Source of the DNA: Theocolax elegans
Taxonomy: Eukaryota > Arthropoda > Insecta > Hymenoptera > Cerocephalidae
Length of the DNA stretch: 64,000 nucleotides
Assembly (NCBI GenBank): GCA_026168455.1
Contig: CM047426.1
Location: 51,629,085 to 51,693,084, forward strand
Direction of reading: 5' to 3'
In this document: positions 1 to 13,900 of the stretch, piece by piece
Position numbering within the stretch: the first letter of the stretch is position 1
How the letters are laid out: each line of letters starts with the position of its first letter
Position numbers and translations under genes: made by a program
Notes under the pieces: model-generated
Told to the model about the DNA's origin: nothing
What the model saw: only the letters and a program-made list of their open reading frames with translations
Database searches by the model: none

Positions 1-1594
1 GCTGGCAGCTAAAACCATATACCTGCTAGAGAGTTTTAATATTTGAAAATCAAAGCTAGCAGATAGGCAGCAAAAACCAAATAACCCGTGGTAGATATAC
101 TAATTTATCTGAAAGCCGATCTAGCATACAGGCAACTAAAACCAAATCACCTGGGATAGAGTGAGTAAATTACCTGAAAACCATGCTAGCAGACAGGCAG
201 CTAAAACCAAATAACCCTGGGAATATAGGGGAAATTATCTGAAAACCAATCTAGCAGACAGGCAGCTAAAACCAAATTACCCGAGATAGAGAGAGTAAAT
301 TGTCTAAAAAACAATCTATTATACAGGCAGCTAAAACCAAATAACACGGGAAAATGAGATTTAATATTCCAAACTCCAATCTAGCAGACAGGCAATTAAA
401 ATCAAGTAAACTGGGAATGAGAGAAAAAATATTTGAAAGCTAACCTAGCATGCTTGCAGCTAAAACCAAATAACCCGGGAAAGAGTTTTAATATTTTAAA
501 ATCAAAGGTAGCAGATAGGCAGCAAAAACCAAATAACCCGGGATAGATATACTAATTTATCTGAAAGTCGATCTAACATACAGGCAACTAAAACCAAATC
601 ACCCGGGATAGAATGAGTAAATTATCTGAAAACTATTCTAGCAGACAGGTAGTTAAAACCAAATAACCCGGGAAAGTTTTAATATTTTAAAATCAAAGCT
701 AGCAGATAAGCAGGTAAAATAAAAAACCGGGTATAGATATAGTAATTTTATCTGAAAACCAATCTAGCAGAAATGCAGCTAAAACCAAATAATTTGGGAT
801 AGACAGAGTATATGATCTGAAAACCATTCTAGTAGACAGGTAGCTTAAACTAAATAACCCGGCATAGAGAGAGAACATTATCGGTAATGCAATCTAGCAG
901 ACAGGCAGCTAAAACCAAATAACCTGGGATATATATAGTAATTTATCTGAAAACCAATCTAGCAGACAGGCAGCTAACACCAAATAACCCGGGATAGAGA
1001 GAGTAAATTATCTGAAAACCAATCTAGAAGACAGGCAGCTATAACCATACAAACCAATAATTTGGGATAGAGAGAGTAAATGGTTTGAAAACCACTATAG
1101 CAGATAGGTAGCTAAAACCAAATAATCCGGGATAGAGCAAGTAAATTGTCTTAAAGCCAATCTAGCAGACAGGCAGCTATAACCAAATAACACGGGAAAA
1201 TAAGATTTAATTTTTAAAACTCCAATGTAGCAGACAGACAATTAAAACAAAATAACCCGAGATAGAGAGAGTAAATTGTCTGAAAACCAATCAAGCAGAC
1301 AGGCAGCTAAAGCCAAATAACACGTAAAAGTGAGATTTAATATTCCAAAATCAATACTAGCAGACAGGCAGCTAAAACCAAATAATTTGGGATAGAGAGA
1401 GTAAATGGTCTGAAATCCAATCTAGCATAGGTTGCTAAAACCAAATAACCACCGAAATATAGGGTAAATTATCTGAAAACCAATCTAGCAGATTGGCAGC
1501 TAAAACCAAATTACCCGGGATAGAGAGTGAAAATTATCTGAAAACCAATCTAGCAGATAGGTAGCTATAAGCAAATAACCCGGGAAAGAATTTT

Positions 1595-2038
1595 TTTTTT
1601 TTTTGTTATGTACCGTCGCTTTATTTATGCTGCCAGGGCTAATCAGCGACGGAGATGAACGGTGTGTCTGTAAACAAAGCACATGTAGTTGAAACAGTGG
1701 TGTTTGTGTCCATCGGAAGATATCATCGGTCACTGTAAGTAGTCTAATAATTACAGTTTCCTGTCCTCCCGATGAAACCACCGCGATCCTCTTTACCTCT
1801 TCGCGTCCCTAACGTTCCCTATAGTTCTGATGCCCGTGCCACTCATGCATTGACAAGTGCACGAAACGTACGCGCACCTGAACTGGCTTCACATTATAGT
1901 GACACGCCGAGCCACTGAGTCGCGGTGTTCGAAAAATGAACATGAAAAAATTTTCAGAGGTACACGTTTGGGATAGAACCCATGAACCTCGGTGTGAGAG
2001 TCGGGAGCTCTACCGATGAACCACCGCGGCTCAAGGGG
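1595..2038 (-). mobile_element. tRNA-derived SINE, family 1, oldest array copy
   Basis: A non-satellite segment flanked by a direct repeat AAGAATTTT (1,586-1,594 and 2,039-2,047), taken as the target-site duplication. Read on the minus strand, the 5' end has tRNA-like pol III boxes: an A-box region TGGTTCATCGGTAGAGC and a B-box-like GGTTCTATCCC. The body runs for about 440 bases to a tail region CCGTCGCTGATTAGCCC, then AGCGACGG, then an A-tract (the T-run at 1,591-1,604 on the plus strand). This copy differs from the two copies at 22.0 and 27.1 kb at many positions, for example just next to the A-tract. No protein is encoded; any mobilisation would depend on a LINE in trans. Confidence 0.85.
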
Positions 2039-2189
2039 AAGAATTTTAATATTATAATCATAGCTAGCAGATAGTTAGCTTAAACCAAAATCCCGGGATA
2101 GAAATCTTAATCTATCTGAAAACCAATCTAGCAGACACGCAGCTTAAACCAAGTAATTTGGGATAGGAAGAGTAAAAGATCTGAAAACC

Positions 2190-3725
2190 AATCTAGCAGA
2201 CTTGTAGCTAAAACCAAAAAACCCGTGACAGAGATAGTAAATTGTCTGTAACCAATCTAGCAGACTGGCAGCTAAAACCAAATAGCACTGGAAAAAGAGA
2301 TTTAATATTCCAAACTTCAATCTAGCAGACAGGCAGCTAAAGCCAAATAACACGGGAAAGTGAGATTTAATATTCCAAAATCAATACTAGCAGACAGGCA
2401 AGTAAAACCAAATAACCCGGGATAGACAGAGTAAATGATCTGAAAACCAATCTAGCAGACAGGCAGCTATAAACAAGTAACCCTGGTAATATAGTGTAAA
2501 TTATCTGTAAGCCAATCTATCAGACAGGCAGCTAAAACCAAGTAATTTGGGATAGAGAGAGTAAATGATCTGAAAACCAATCTAGCAGACAGGTCGCTAA
2601 AACCAAAAAACCCGTGATAGAGAGAGTAAATTGTCTGAAAACCAATCTGGCAGACTGGCAGCTCAAACCAAATAGCACGGGAAAATGAGATTTAGTATTC
2701 CAAACCCCATCTAGCAGACTGGCAAATAAAATCAAATAACCTGGGAATGAGAGAATAAATTATCTCAAAGCTAACATAGCAGGCTGGCAGCTAAAACCAA
2801 ATAACCCTGGAAATATAGGGTAAATTATCTTAAAACCAATCAAGCAGACAGCCAGCTAATATCACATAACCCTGGAATATGAGGGTAAATTATCTGAAAA
2901 CCAATCTAGCAGACAGGCACCTAAAACCAAATAATTTGAGATAGAGAGAGTAAATGGTCTAAAATCACTCTAGCAGACAGGTAGCTATAAACAAATAACC
3001 CGGGTTAGAGAGAGTCAATTGTCTGAAAACCAATCTAGCAGACAGGTAGCTAAAACCAAATAACCCGGGAAAGATAAAGAAAATTATCGGAAAACCAATC
3101 TAGCAGACTTGTAGCTAAAACCAAAAAACCCGTGACAGAGATAGTAAATTGTCTGTAAACCAATCTAGCAGACTGGCAGCTAAAACCAAATAGCACTGGA
3201 AAATGAGATTTAATATTCCAAACTTCAATCTAGCAGACAGGCAGCTAAAGCCAAATAACACGGGAAAGTGAGATTTAATATTCCAAAATCAATACTAGCA
3301 GACAGGCAAGTAAAACCAAATAACCCGGGATAGACAGAGTAAATGATCTGAAAACCAATCTAGCAGACAGGCAGCTATAAACAAGTAACCCTGGTAATAT
3401 AGTGTAAATTATCTGTAAGCCAATCTATCAGACAGGCAGCTAAAACCAAGTAATTTGGGATAGAGAGAGTAAATGATCTGAAAACCAATCTAGCAGACTG
3501 GCAGCTAAAACCAAAAAACCCGTGACAGAGATAGTAAATTGTCTGAAAACCAATCTAGCAGACTGGCAGCTAAAACTAAATAGCACGGGAAAATGAGATT
3601 TAATATTCCAAACCCCATCTAGCAGATTGGCAACTAAAATCAAATAACCTGGGAATGAGAGAATAAATTATCTCAAAGCTAACCTAGCAGACCGGCAGCT
3701 AAAACCAAATAACCCTGGAAATATA
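2190..3725. repeat. Local ~0.91-kb duplication inside the satellite
   Basis: Positions 2,190-2,820 and 3,098-3,725 carry the same order of monomer variants, offset by about 908 bases, including the unusual stretch GCAGACTTGTAGCTAAAACC followed by CCCGTGACAG. A shorter part of the same block (about 2,495-2,900) recurs near 4,860-5,240. These are recent segmental duplications of several monomers at once rather than single-monomer turnover. Confidence 0.8.
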
Positions 3726-6700
3726 GCTACAAACAAATAGCCCTGGAAATATAGGGTAAATTATCTGAAAACCAATCTAGCAGACAGGCAGCTAAAACCA
3801 AGTAATTTGGGATAGAGAGAGTAAATTATCTTAAAACCAATCAAGCAGACAGGCAGCTAATATCACATAACCCTGGAATAAGAGGGTAAATCATCTGAAA
3901 ACCAATCTAGCAGACAGGCAGCTAAAACCAAATAATTTGGGATAGAGAGAGTAAATGGTCTGAAATCACTCTAGCAGACAGGTAGCTATAAACAAATAAC
4001 CCGGGATAGAGAGAATAAATGATCTGAAAACCAATCTAGCAGACAGGCAGCTATAACCAAATAACCCTGGAAATATAGGGTAAATTATCTGAAAACCAAT
4101 CTAGCAGACAGGTAGTTAAAACCAAATAACCCGGGAAAGTTTTAATATTTTAAAATCAAAGCTAGCAGATAAGCAGGTAAAATAAATAACCGGGTATAGA
4201 TATAGTAATTTTATCTGAAAACCAATCTAGCCGACAGGCCGCTAAAAAACCAAATATTTTGGGATAGAGAGAGTAAATGATCTGAAATCCAATCTAGCAT
4301 AGGTTGCTAAAACCAAATAACCACGGAAATATAAAAAATGGTAAATGGTCTGAAAACCAATCTAGCAGACAGGCTGCTAAAACTAATAATTCGTGTTAGA
4401 GTGACTAAATTATCTGAAAACCAATCTAGCAGACAGGCAGCTAAAACCATATAACCCGGGATAGAGAGAGAAAATTATCTGAAAACCAATCTAGCAAACA
4501 GGCAGCTATAACCAAATGACCCTGGAAATACAGGGTAAATTATCTGAAACAAATCTAGCAGACAGGCAGCTAAAACCATATAACCCGGGATAGAGAGAGA
4601 AAATTATCTGAAAACTAATCTATCAGACAGGTAACTAAAACCATATAACCCAGGATAGAGAGAGTCAATTGTCTGAAAACCAATCTAGCAGACAGGTAGC
4701 TAAAACCAAATAACCCGGGATAGATAAAGAAAATTATCTGAAAACCAATCTAGCAGACAGGCCGCTAAAAAACCAAATAATTTGGGATAGAGAGAGTAAA
4801 TGATCTGAAATCCAATCTAGCATAGGTTGCTAAAACCAAATAACCACGGAAATATAGGGTAAATTATCTGTAAACCAATCAATCAGACAGGCAGCTAAAA
4901 CCAAGTAATTTGGGATAGAGAGAGTAAATGATCTGAAAACCAATCTAGCAGACAGGTCGCTAAAACCAAAAAACCCGTGATAGAGAGAGTAAATTGTCTG
5001 AAAACCAATCTGGCAGACTGGCAGCTCAAACCAAATAGCACAGGAAAATGAGATTTAGTATTCCAAACCCCATCTAGCAGACTGGCAACTAAAATCAAAT
5101 AACCTGGGAATGAGAGAATAAATTATCTCAAAGCTAACATAGCAGGCTGGCAGCTAAAACCAAATAACCCTGGAAATATAGGGTAAATTATCTTAAAACC
5201 AATCAAGCAGATAGCCAGCTAATATCACATAACCCTGGAATAAGAGGGTAAATTATCTGAAAACCAATCTAGCAGACAGGCAGCTAAAACCAAATAATTT
5301 GGGAAAGAGAGAGTAAATGATCTGAAAACCAATCTAGCAGACAGGTAGCAATAACCAAATAAACCTGGAAATATAGGGTAAATTATCTGAAAACTAATAT
5401 AGCAGGCAGACAGCTACAAACAAATAACCCTGGAAATATAGGGTAAATTATCTGAAAACCAATCTATCAGACAGGCAGCTAAAACCAAATAGCCCGGGAA
5501 ATAGTTTTCATATTTTAAAATCAAAGCTAACCGATAGGCAGCAATTTCCAAATAACCCACGATAGATATAGTACTTTATCAGAAAACCAATTGAGCATAC
5601 AGGAAACTAAAACCAAATAATTCGGGATAGAGTGAGTAAATTATCTGAAAATAATTCTAGCAGACACGCAGTTAAAACTAATAATTCGGGTTAGGGAGAG
5701 TAAATGGTCTGAATACCAATCTAGCAGACAGATAGCTAAAACCAAATTACCCGGGATAGAGAGAGTAAATTGTCTAAATACCAATCTAGCAGACAGGCAG
5801 CTAAAATCAAATAATTTGGGATAGAGAGAGTAAATGATCTGAAAACCAATCGAGCAGACTGGTAACTAAAACCAAATTACCCGGGATAGAGAGAGTAAAT
5901 TGTCTAAATACCAACCTAGCATTCAGGCAGCTAAAACCAAATAACACGGGAAAATGAGATTTAATATTACAAACTCCAATCTAGCAGACAGGCAATTAAA
6001 ACCAAATAACACGGGATAGAGAGAATAAATTATCTGAAAGCTAACCTAGCAGACAGGCAGCTAAAACCAAATAGCCCGGGAAAGAGTTTTAATATTTTAA
6101 AATCAAAGCTAGCTGATAAGCAGCGAAAGCAAATAACTCGGGATAGGTATAGTAAATTATCTGAAAATCAATCTAGCATACAGGCAACTAAAACCACATA
6201 TTTCGGGATAGAGTGAGTAAATTATCTGAAAACCAATATAGCAGGCAGTCAACTACAAACAAATAACCCTGGAAATATAGGGTAAATTATCTGAAAACCA
6301 ATCTATCAGACAGGCAGATAAAAATAAATAATTTGGGATAGAGAGTGTAAATGATCTGAAAAACTAATCTAGCAGACCGGTAGCTGTAACCAAATAACCC
6401 TGGAAATATAGGGTAAATTATCTGAAAACCAATATAGCAGCAGACAGCTGCAAACAAATAATCCTGGAAATATAGGGTAAATTATCTGAAAACGAATCTA
6501 GCAGACATGCACTTACAATCAAATAACCTGAGAATAAATATCTGAAAGCTAACCTAGCATGCTGGCAGCTAAAACCAAATAACCCGGGAAAGAGTTTTAA
6601 TATTTTAAAATCAAAGCTAGCAGATAGGCAGCAAAAACCAAATACCCCGGGATAGAGTGAGTAAATTATCAGAAATCCAATCTAGCAGACAGGCAGCTAT

Positions 6701-7999
6701 AACCAAATAACCCTGGAAATATAGGGTAAATTATCTGAAAACCAATATAGCAGGCAGGCAGCTATAACCAAATATCCTGGAAATATAGGGTAACTTATCT
6801 GAAAAACAATATAGCAGGCAGGCAGCTATAACCAAATAACCCTGGGAATATAGAGTAAATTATCTAAAAACGAATATAGCAGGCAAACAGCTACAAACAA
6901 ATAACCCTGGAAATATAGGGTAAATTATCTGAAAACAAATCTAGCAGACAGGCAGCTAAAACCAAATAACCCGGGATAGAGAGAGTAAATTGTCTGAAAC
7001 CAATCTAGCCGACAGGCATCTAAAAGCAAAAAACCACGGAAATATAGGGTAAATTATCTGAAAACCAATCTAGCAGGCAGTGAGCTAAAAACAAATAACC
7101 CTGGAAATATAGGGTAAATTATCTAAAACCAATCTAGCAGACTGGTAGCTAAAAGCAAATATCCCGGGATAAAGTTAGTAAATTATATGAACCTAATCTA
7201 GCAGGCAGTCAATTACAAACAAATAACCTTGGAAATATAGGGTAAATTTTCTGAAAACCAATCTATCAGACAGGCAGATAAAACCAAATAATTCGGGATG
7301 GAGAGAGTAAATGATCTGAAAACCAATCTAGCAGACAGGCAGCTAAAACCAAATAACCCTGGAAATATAGGGTAAATTATCTGAAAACCAATCTAGCAGG
7401 CAGTCAGCTAAAAACAAATAACCCTGGAAATATAGGGTAAATTATCTGAAAACCAATCTAGCAGACTGGTAGCTAAAAGCAAATAACCCGGGATAGAGTT
7501 AGTAAATTATATGAAAACCAATCTAGCAGGCAGTCAATTACAAACAAATAACCTTGGAAATATAGGGTAAATTATCTGAAAACCAATCTATCAGACAGGC
7601 AGATAAAACCAAATAATTCGGGATAGAGAGAGTAAATGGTCTGAAAAACCAATCTAGCAGACAGGTAGCTGTAACCAAATAACCCTGGAAATATAGGGTA
7701 AATTATCTGAAAACCAATATAGCAGCAGACATCTTCAAACAAATAATCCTGGAAATATAGGGTAAATTATCTGAAAACCAATCTAGCAGACAGGCATCTA
7801 AAACCAAATAATTTGGGATAGAGAGAGTAAATGATCTAACACCAATCGAGCAGACAGGTAGCTAAAACCAAATAACCCGGGATAGAGAGAATAAATTGTC
7901 TGAAAACCAATCTAGCAGACGGGCAGCTAAATATAAATAACACGGAAAAATGAGATTTAATATTCCAACTCCAATCTAGCAGACAGGCAATTAAAATCA

Positions 8000-10900
8000 A
8001 ATAACCCGGGAATGATTTTTAATATTTTAAAATCAAAGCTAGCAGATAGGCAGCAAAAACCAAATACCCCGGGATAGAGTGAGTAAATTATCTGAAAACC
8101 AATCTAGCAGACAGGCAGCAATAACCAAATAACCCTGGAAATATAGGGTAAATTATCTGAAAACCAAATATAGCAGGCAGGCAGTTATAACCAAATAACC
8201 CTGGAAATATAGCGTAAATTATCTGAAAACCAATATAGCAGGCATGCATCTATAACCAAATAACCCTGGAAATATAGGGTAAATTATCTGAAAACGAATA
8301 TAGCAGGCAAACAGCTACAAACCAGTAACCCTGGAAATATAGGGTAAATTATCTGAAAACCAATCTATCGGACAGGCAATTAAAACCAAATAACATGGGA
8401 AAATGAGATTTAATATTCCAAACTCCAATCTAGCAGCCAGGCAATTAAAATCAAATAAACTGGAAATGAGAGAAAAAATATCTGAAAGCTAACCTAGCAT
8501 GCTTGCAGCTAAAACCAAATAACCCGGGAAAGAGTTTTAATGTTTTAAAATCAAAACTAGCAGATAGGCAGCAAAACCAAATACCCCGGGATAGAGTGAG
8601 TAAATTATCTGAAAACGAATCTAGCAGACTGGCAGCTATAATCAAATAACCCTGGAAATATAGGGTAAATTATCTGAAAACACATAGAGCAGGCAGGCAG
8701 CTATAACCAAATAACCCTGGAAATATAGGGTAAATTATCTGAAAACCAATCTATCAGACAGGTAGTTAAAACCAAATAACCTGGGAAAGTTTTAATATTT
8801 TAAAATCAAAGGTAGCAGATAAGAAGGTAAAATAAATAACCGGGTATAGATATAGTAATTTTTTCTGAAAACCAATCTAGCAGAAATGCAGCTAAAACCA
8901 AATACTTTGGGATAGACAGAGTAAATGATCTGAAAACCATTCTAGTAGACAGGTAGCTAAAACCAAATAACCCGGCATAGAGAGAGAAAATTATCGGTAA
9001 TCCAATCTAGCAGACAGGCAACTAAAACCAAATAACCAGGGATAGATATAGTAATTTATCTGAAAACCAATCTAGCAGACAGGCAGCTAAAACCAAATAA
9101 CCCGGCATAGAAAGATAAAATTATCGGTAATCCAATCTAGCAGACAGGCAGCTAAAACCAAATAACCAGGGATAGATATAGTAATTTATTTGAAAACCAA
9201 TGTAGCAGACAGGCAGCTAAAACCAAATAACCCGGGATAGAGAAGATTAAATTATCTGAAAACCAATCTAGTAGACAGGCAGCTATAACCATACAAACCA
9301 ATAATTTGGGATAGAGAGAGTAAATGGTCTGAAAACCACTCTAGCAGATAGGTAGCTAAAACCAAATAATCCGGGATAGAGCAAGTAAATTATCTGAATG
9401 TCAATCTAGCAGAAAGGCAGCTATAACTAAATAACACGGGAAAATAAGATTTAATTTTTCAAACTCCAATGAGCAGACAGACAATTAAAACAAAATAACC
9501 CGAGATAGAGAGAGTAAATTGTCTGAAAACCAATCTAGCAGACAGGCAGCTAAAGCCAAATAACACGTGAAAGTGAGATTTGATATTCCAAAATCAATAC
9601 TAGCAGACAGGCAATTAAAATCAAATAACCCGGGATAGAGAGAGAAAATTATCGGTAATCCAATCTAGCAGACAGGCTGCTGAAACCAAATAACCCGGGA
9701 TAGAGTGATTAATTATGTGAAAACCATTCTAGCAGACAGGCAGCTTAAACCACATAACCCGGAAAAGAGTTTTAATATTTTAAAATCAAAGCTAGCAGAC
9801 ATGCAGCTAAAACCAAATAACCCGGGATAGAGTGATTAATTATCTGAAAACCATTCTAGCAGACAGGCAGCTTAAACCAAATAACCCGGGAATGAGTTTT
9901 AATAGTTTACAATCAAAGCTAGCAGATAGGCAGCAAAAACCAAATAACCGAGTATAGATATAGTAATTTATCTGAAAACCAATTTAGGAGTCATGCAGCT
10001 TAAACCAAATAACCCGGGATAGAGAGAGTAAATTGTCTGAAACCAATCTAGCAGACAGGCAGCTAAAAGCAAAAAACCACGGAAATATAGGGTAAATTAT
10101 CTGAAAACCAATCTAGCAGGCAGTCAGCTAAAAACAAATAACCCTGGAAATATAGGGTAAATTATCTGAAAACAAATCTAGCAGACAGGCAGCTAAAACC
10201 AAATAAACCGGGATAGAGAGAGTAAATTGTCTGAAACCAATCTAGCAGACAGGCAGCTAAAAGCAAAAAACCACGGAAATATAGGGTAAATTATCTGAAA
10301 ACCAATCTAGCAGGCAGTCAGCTAAAAACAAATAACCCTGGAAATATAGGGTAAATTATCTGAAAACCAATCTAGCAGACTGGTAGCTAAAAGCAAATAA
10401 CCCGGGATAGAGTTAGTAAATTATATGAAAACAAATCTAGCAGGCAGTCAATTACAAACAAATAACCTTGGAAATATAGGGTAAATTATCTGAAAACCAA
10501 TCTATCAGACAGGCAGATAAAACCAAATAATTTGGGATAGAGAGAGTAAATGGTCTGAAAAACCAATCTAGCAGACAGGTAGCTGTAACCAAATAACCCT
10601 GGAAATATAGGGTAAATTATCTGAAAACCAATATAGCAGCAGACAGCTTCAAACAAATAATCCTGGAAATATAGGGTAAATTAGCTGAAAACCAATCTAG
10701 CAGACAGGCAGCTAAAACCAAATAATTTGGGATGGAGGGAGTAACTGATTTGAAAACCAATCTAGCAGACAGGCAGCAATAACCAAATAACCCTGGAAAT
10801 ATAGGGTAAATTACCTGAAAACCAAATATAGCAGGCAGGCAGTTATAACCAAATAACCCTGGAAATATAGCGTAAATTATCTGTAAACCAATATAGCAGG

Positions 10901-13900
10901 CATGCAGCTATAACCAAATAACCCGGGATAGAGTGATTAATTATCTGAAAACCATTCTAGCAGACAGGCAGCTTAAACCAAATAACCCGGGAATGAGTTT
11001 TAATAGTTTACAATCAAAGCTAGCAGATATGCAGCTAAAACCAAATAACCGAGTATAGATATAGTAATTTATCTGAAAACCAATTTAGGAGTCATGCAGC
11101 TAAAACCAAATAATTTGGGATAGAGAGAGTAAATGATCTGAAAACCAATCTAGCAAACAGGTAGGTAAAACCAAATAACCCGGGATAGAGTGAGTAAATT
11201 ATCTGAAAACCAATCTAGCAGACAGGCAGCAATAACCAAATAACCCGGGATAGAGTGATTAATTATCTGAAAACCATTCTAGCAGACAGGCAGCTTAAAT
11301 CAAATAACCCGGGAATGAGTTTTAATATTTTAAAATCAAAGCTAGCAGATAGGCAGCAAAAACCAAATACCCCGGGATAGAGTGAGTAAATTATCTGAAA
11401 ACCAATCTAGCAGACAGGCAGCAATAACCAAATAACCCTGGAAATATAGGGTAAATTACCTGAAAACCAAATATAGCAGGCAGGCAGTTATAACCAAATA
11501 ACCCTGGAAATATAGCGTAAATTATCTGTAAACCAATATAGCAGGCATGCAGCTATAACCAAATAACCCTGGAAATATAGGGTAAATTATCTGAAAACGA
11601 ATATAGCAGGCAGGCAGCTATAACCAAATAACCCTGGAAACATAGGGTAAATTATCATAAAACCAATCTAGCAGACAGGTAGCTAAAACCAAATAATCCG
11701 GGGTAGAGAGTGTAAATTGTCTGAAAACCAATCTAGCAAACAGGCAGCTAAAACAAAATAACACGGGAAAATAATATTTAATATTCCAAAGTCCAATCTA
11801 GCAGACATGCAATTAAAATCGAATAACCTGAGCATGAGAGAATAAATTATCTGAAAGCTAACCTCGCAGGCTGGCAGCTAAAACCAAATAACCCGGGAAA
11901 GAGTTTTAATATTTTAAAATCAAAGCTAGCAGATAGGCAGCAAAAACCAAATAACCGAGTATAGATATAGTAATTTATCTGAAAACTAATCTAGGAGTCA
12001 TGCAGCTAAAACCAAATAATTTGGGATAGAGAGAGTAAATGATCTGAAAACCTATGTAGCAGACAGGTAGCTAAAACCATATAACCCGGGATAGAGAGAG
12101 AAAATTATCGGTAATCCAATCTAGCAGACAGGCTGCTAAAACCAAATAACCCGGGATAGAGTGATTAATTATCTGAAAACCAATCTAGCAGACTGGCAGC
12201 TATAATCAAATAACCCTGGAAATATAGGGTAAATTATCTGAAAACACATAGAGCAGGCAGGCAGCTATAATCAAATAACCCTGGAAATATAGGGTAAATT
12301 ATTTGAAAACCAATCTAGCAGACAGGTAGTTAAAACCAAATAACCCGGGAAAGTTTTAATATTTTAAAATCAAAGCTAGCAGATAAGCAGGTAAAATAAA
12401 TAACCGGGTATAGATATAGTAATTTTTTCTGAACACCAATCTAGCAGAAATGCAGCTAAAACCAAATAATTTGGGATAGACAGAGTAAATGATCTGAAAA
12501 CCATTCTAGTAGACAGGTAGCTAAAACCAAATAACCCGGCATAGAAAGATAAAATTATCGGTAATCCAATCTAGCAGACAGGCAGCTAAAACCAAATATC
12601 CAGGGATAGATATAATAATTTATTTGAAAACCAATGTAGCAGACAGGCAGCTAAAACCAAATAACCTGGGATAGAGAGATTAAATTATCTGAAAACCAAT
12701 CTAGTAGACAGACAGCTATAACCATACAAACCAATATTTTGGGATAGAGTGTGTAAATGGTCTGAAAACCACTCTAGCAGATAGGTAGCTCAAACCAAAT
12801 AATCCGGGATAGAGCAAGTAAAGTATCTGAAAGCCAATCTAGCAGAAAGGCAGCTATAACCAAATAACACGGGAAAATAAGATTTAATTTTTCAAACTCC
12901 AATGTAGCAGACAGACAATTAAAACAAAATAACCCGAGATAGAGAGAGTAAATTGTCTGAAAACCAATCTAGCAGACAGGCAGCTAAAGCCAAATAACAC
13001 GTGACAGTGAGATTTAATATTCCAAAATCAATACTAGCAGACAGGCATGTAAAACCAAACAACCCGGGATAGAGAGAGTAAATAATCTGAAAACCAATCT
13101 AAAAGACTGGCAGCTAAAACCAAATACCACGGGAAATTGAGATTTAATATTCCAAACTCCAATCTAGCATACAGGCAATTAAAATCAAATAACCTGGGCA
13201 TGAGAGAATAAATTATCTCAAAGCTAACCTAGCAGGCAGGCAGCTAAAACCAAATAGCCCGGGAAAGAGTTTTAATATTTTAAAATCAAAGCTAGCCGAT
13301 AGGCAGCGAAAACCATATAACCGGGTACAGATATTGTAATTTATCTGGAAAACAATCTAGGAGACATGCAGCTCAAACCAAATAATTGGGAATAGAGAGA
13401 GTAAATGATCTGAAAACCAATCTAGCAAACAGGTAGGTAAAACCAAATAACCCGGGATAGAGTGAGTAAATTATCTGAAAACCGATCTAGCAGACAGGCA
13501 GCAATAACCAAATAACCCTGGAAATATAGGGTAAATTATCAGAAAACCAATCTAGCAGACAGGCAGCTATAACCAAATAACCCTGGAAACATAGGGTAAA
13601 TTATCATAAAACCAATCTAGCAGACAGGTAGCTAAAACCAAATAATCCGGATAGAGAGAGTAAATTGTCTGAAAACCAATCTAGCAAACAGGCAGCTAAA
13701 ACAAAATAACACGGGAAAATGAGATTTAATATTCCAAAGTCCAATCTAGCAGACAGGCAATTAAAATCGAATAACCTGAGCATGGGAGAATAAATTATCT
13801 GAAAGCTAACCTAGCAGGCTGGCAGCTAAAACCGAATAACCCGGGAAAGAGTTTTAATATTTTAAAATCAAAGCTAGCAGATAGGCAGCAAAAACCAAAT

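Noticed and set aside
900..1100. A CENP-B-box-like motif in the monomer
   Set aside because: Only a short CGGGA part matches; the required TTCG half is missing in the common monomer.
2144..8645. Minus-strand ORFs with repeated Leu-Leu-Asp-Trp-Phe-Ser type peptides
   Set aside because: They follow the 65-base satellite unit (three monomers equal 65 codons) and exist only where the monomer lacks stops. There is no start context and no conserved frame across copies.
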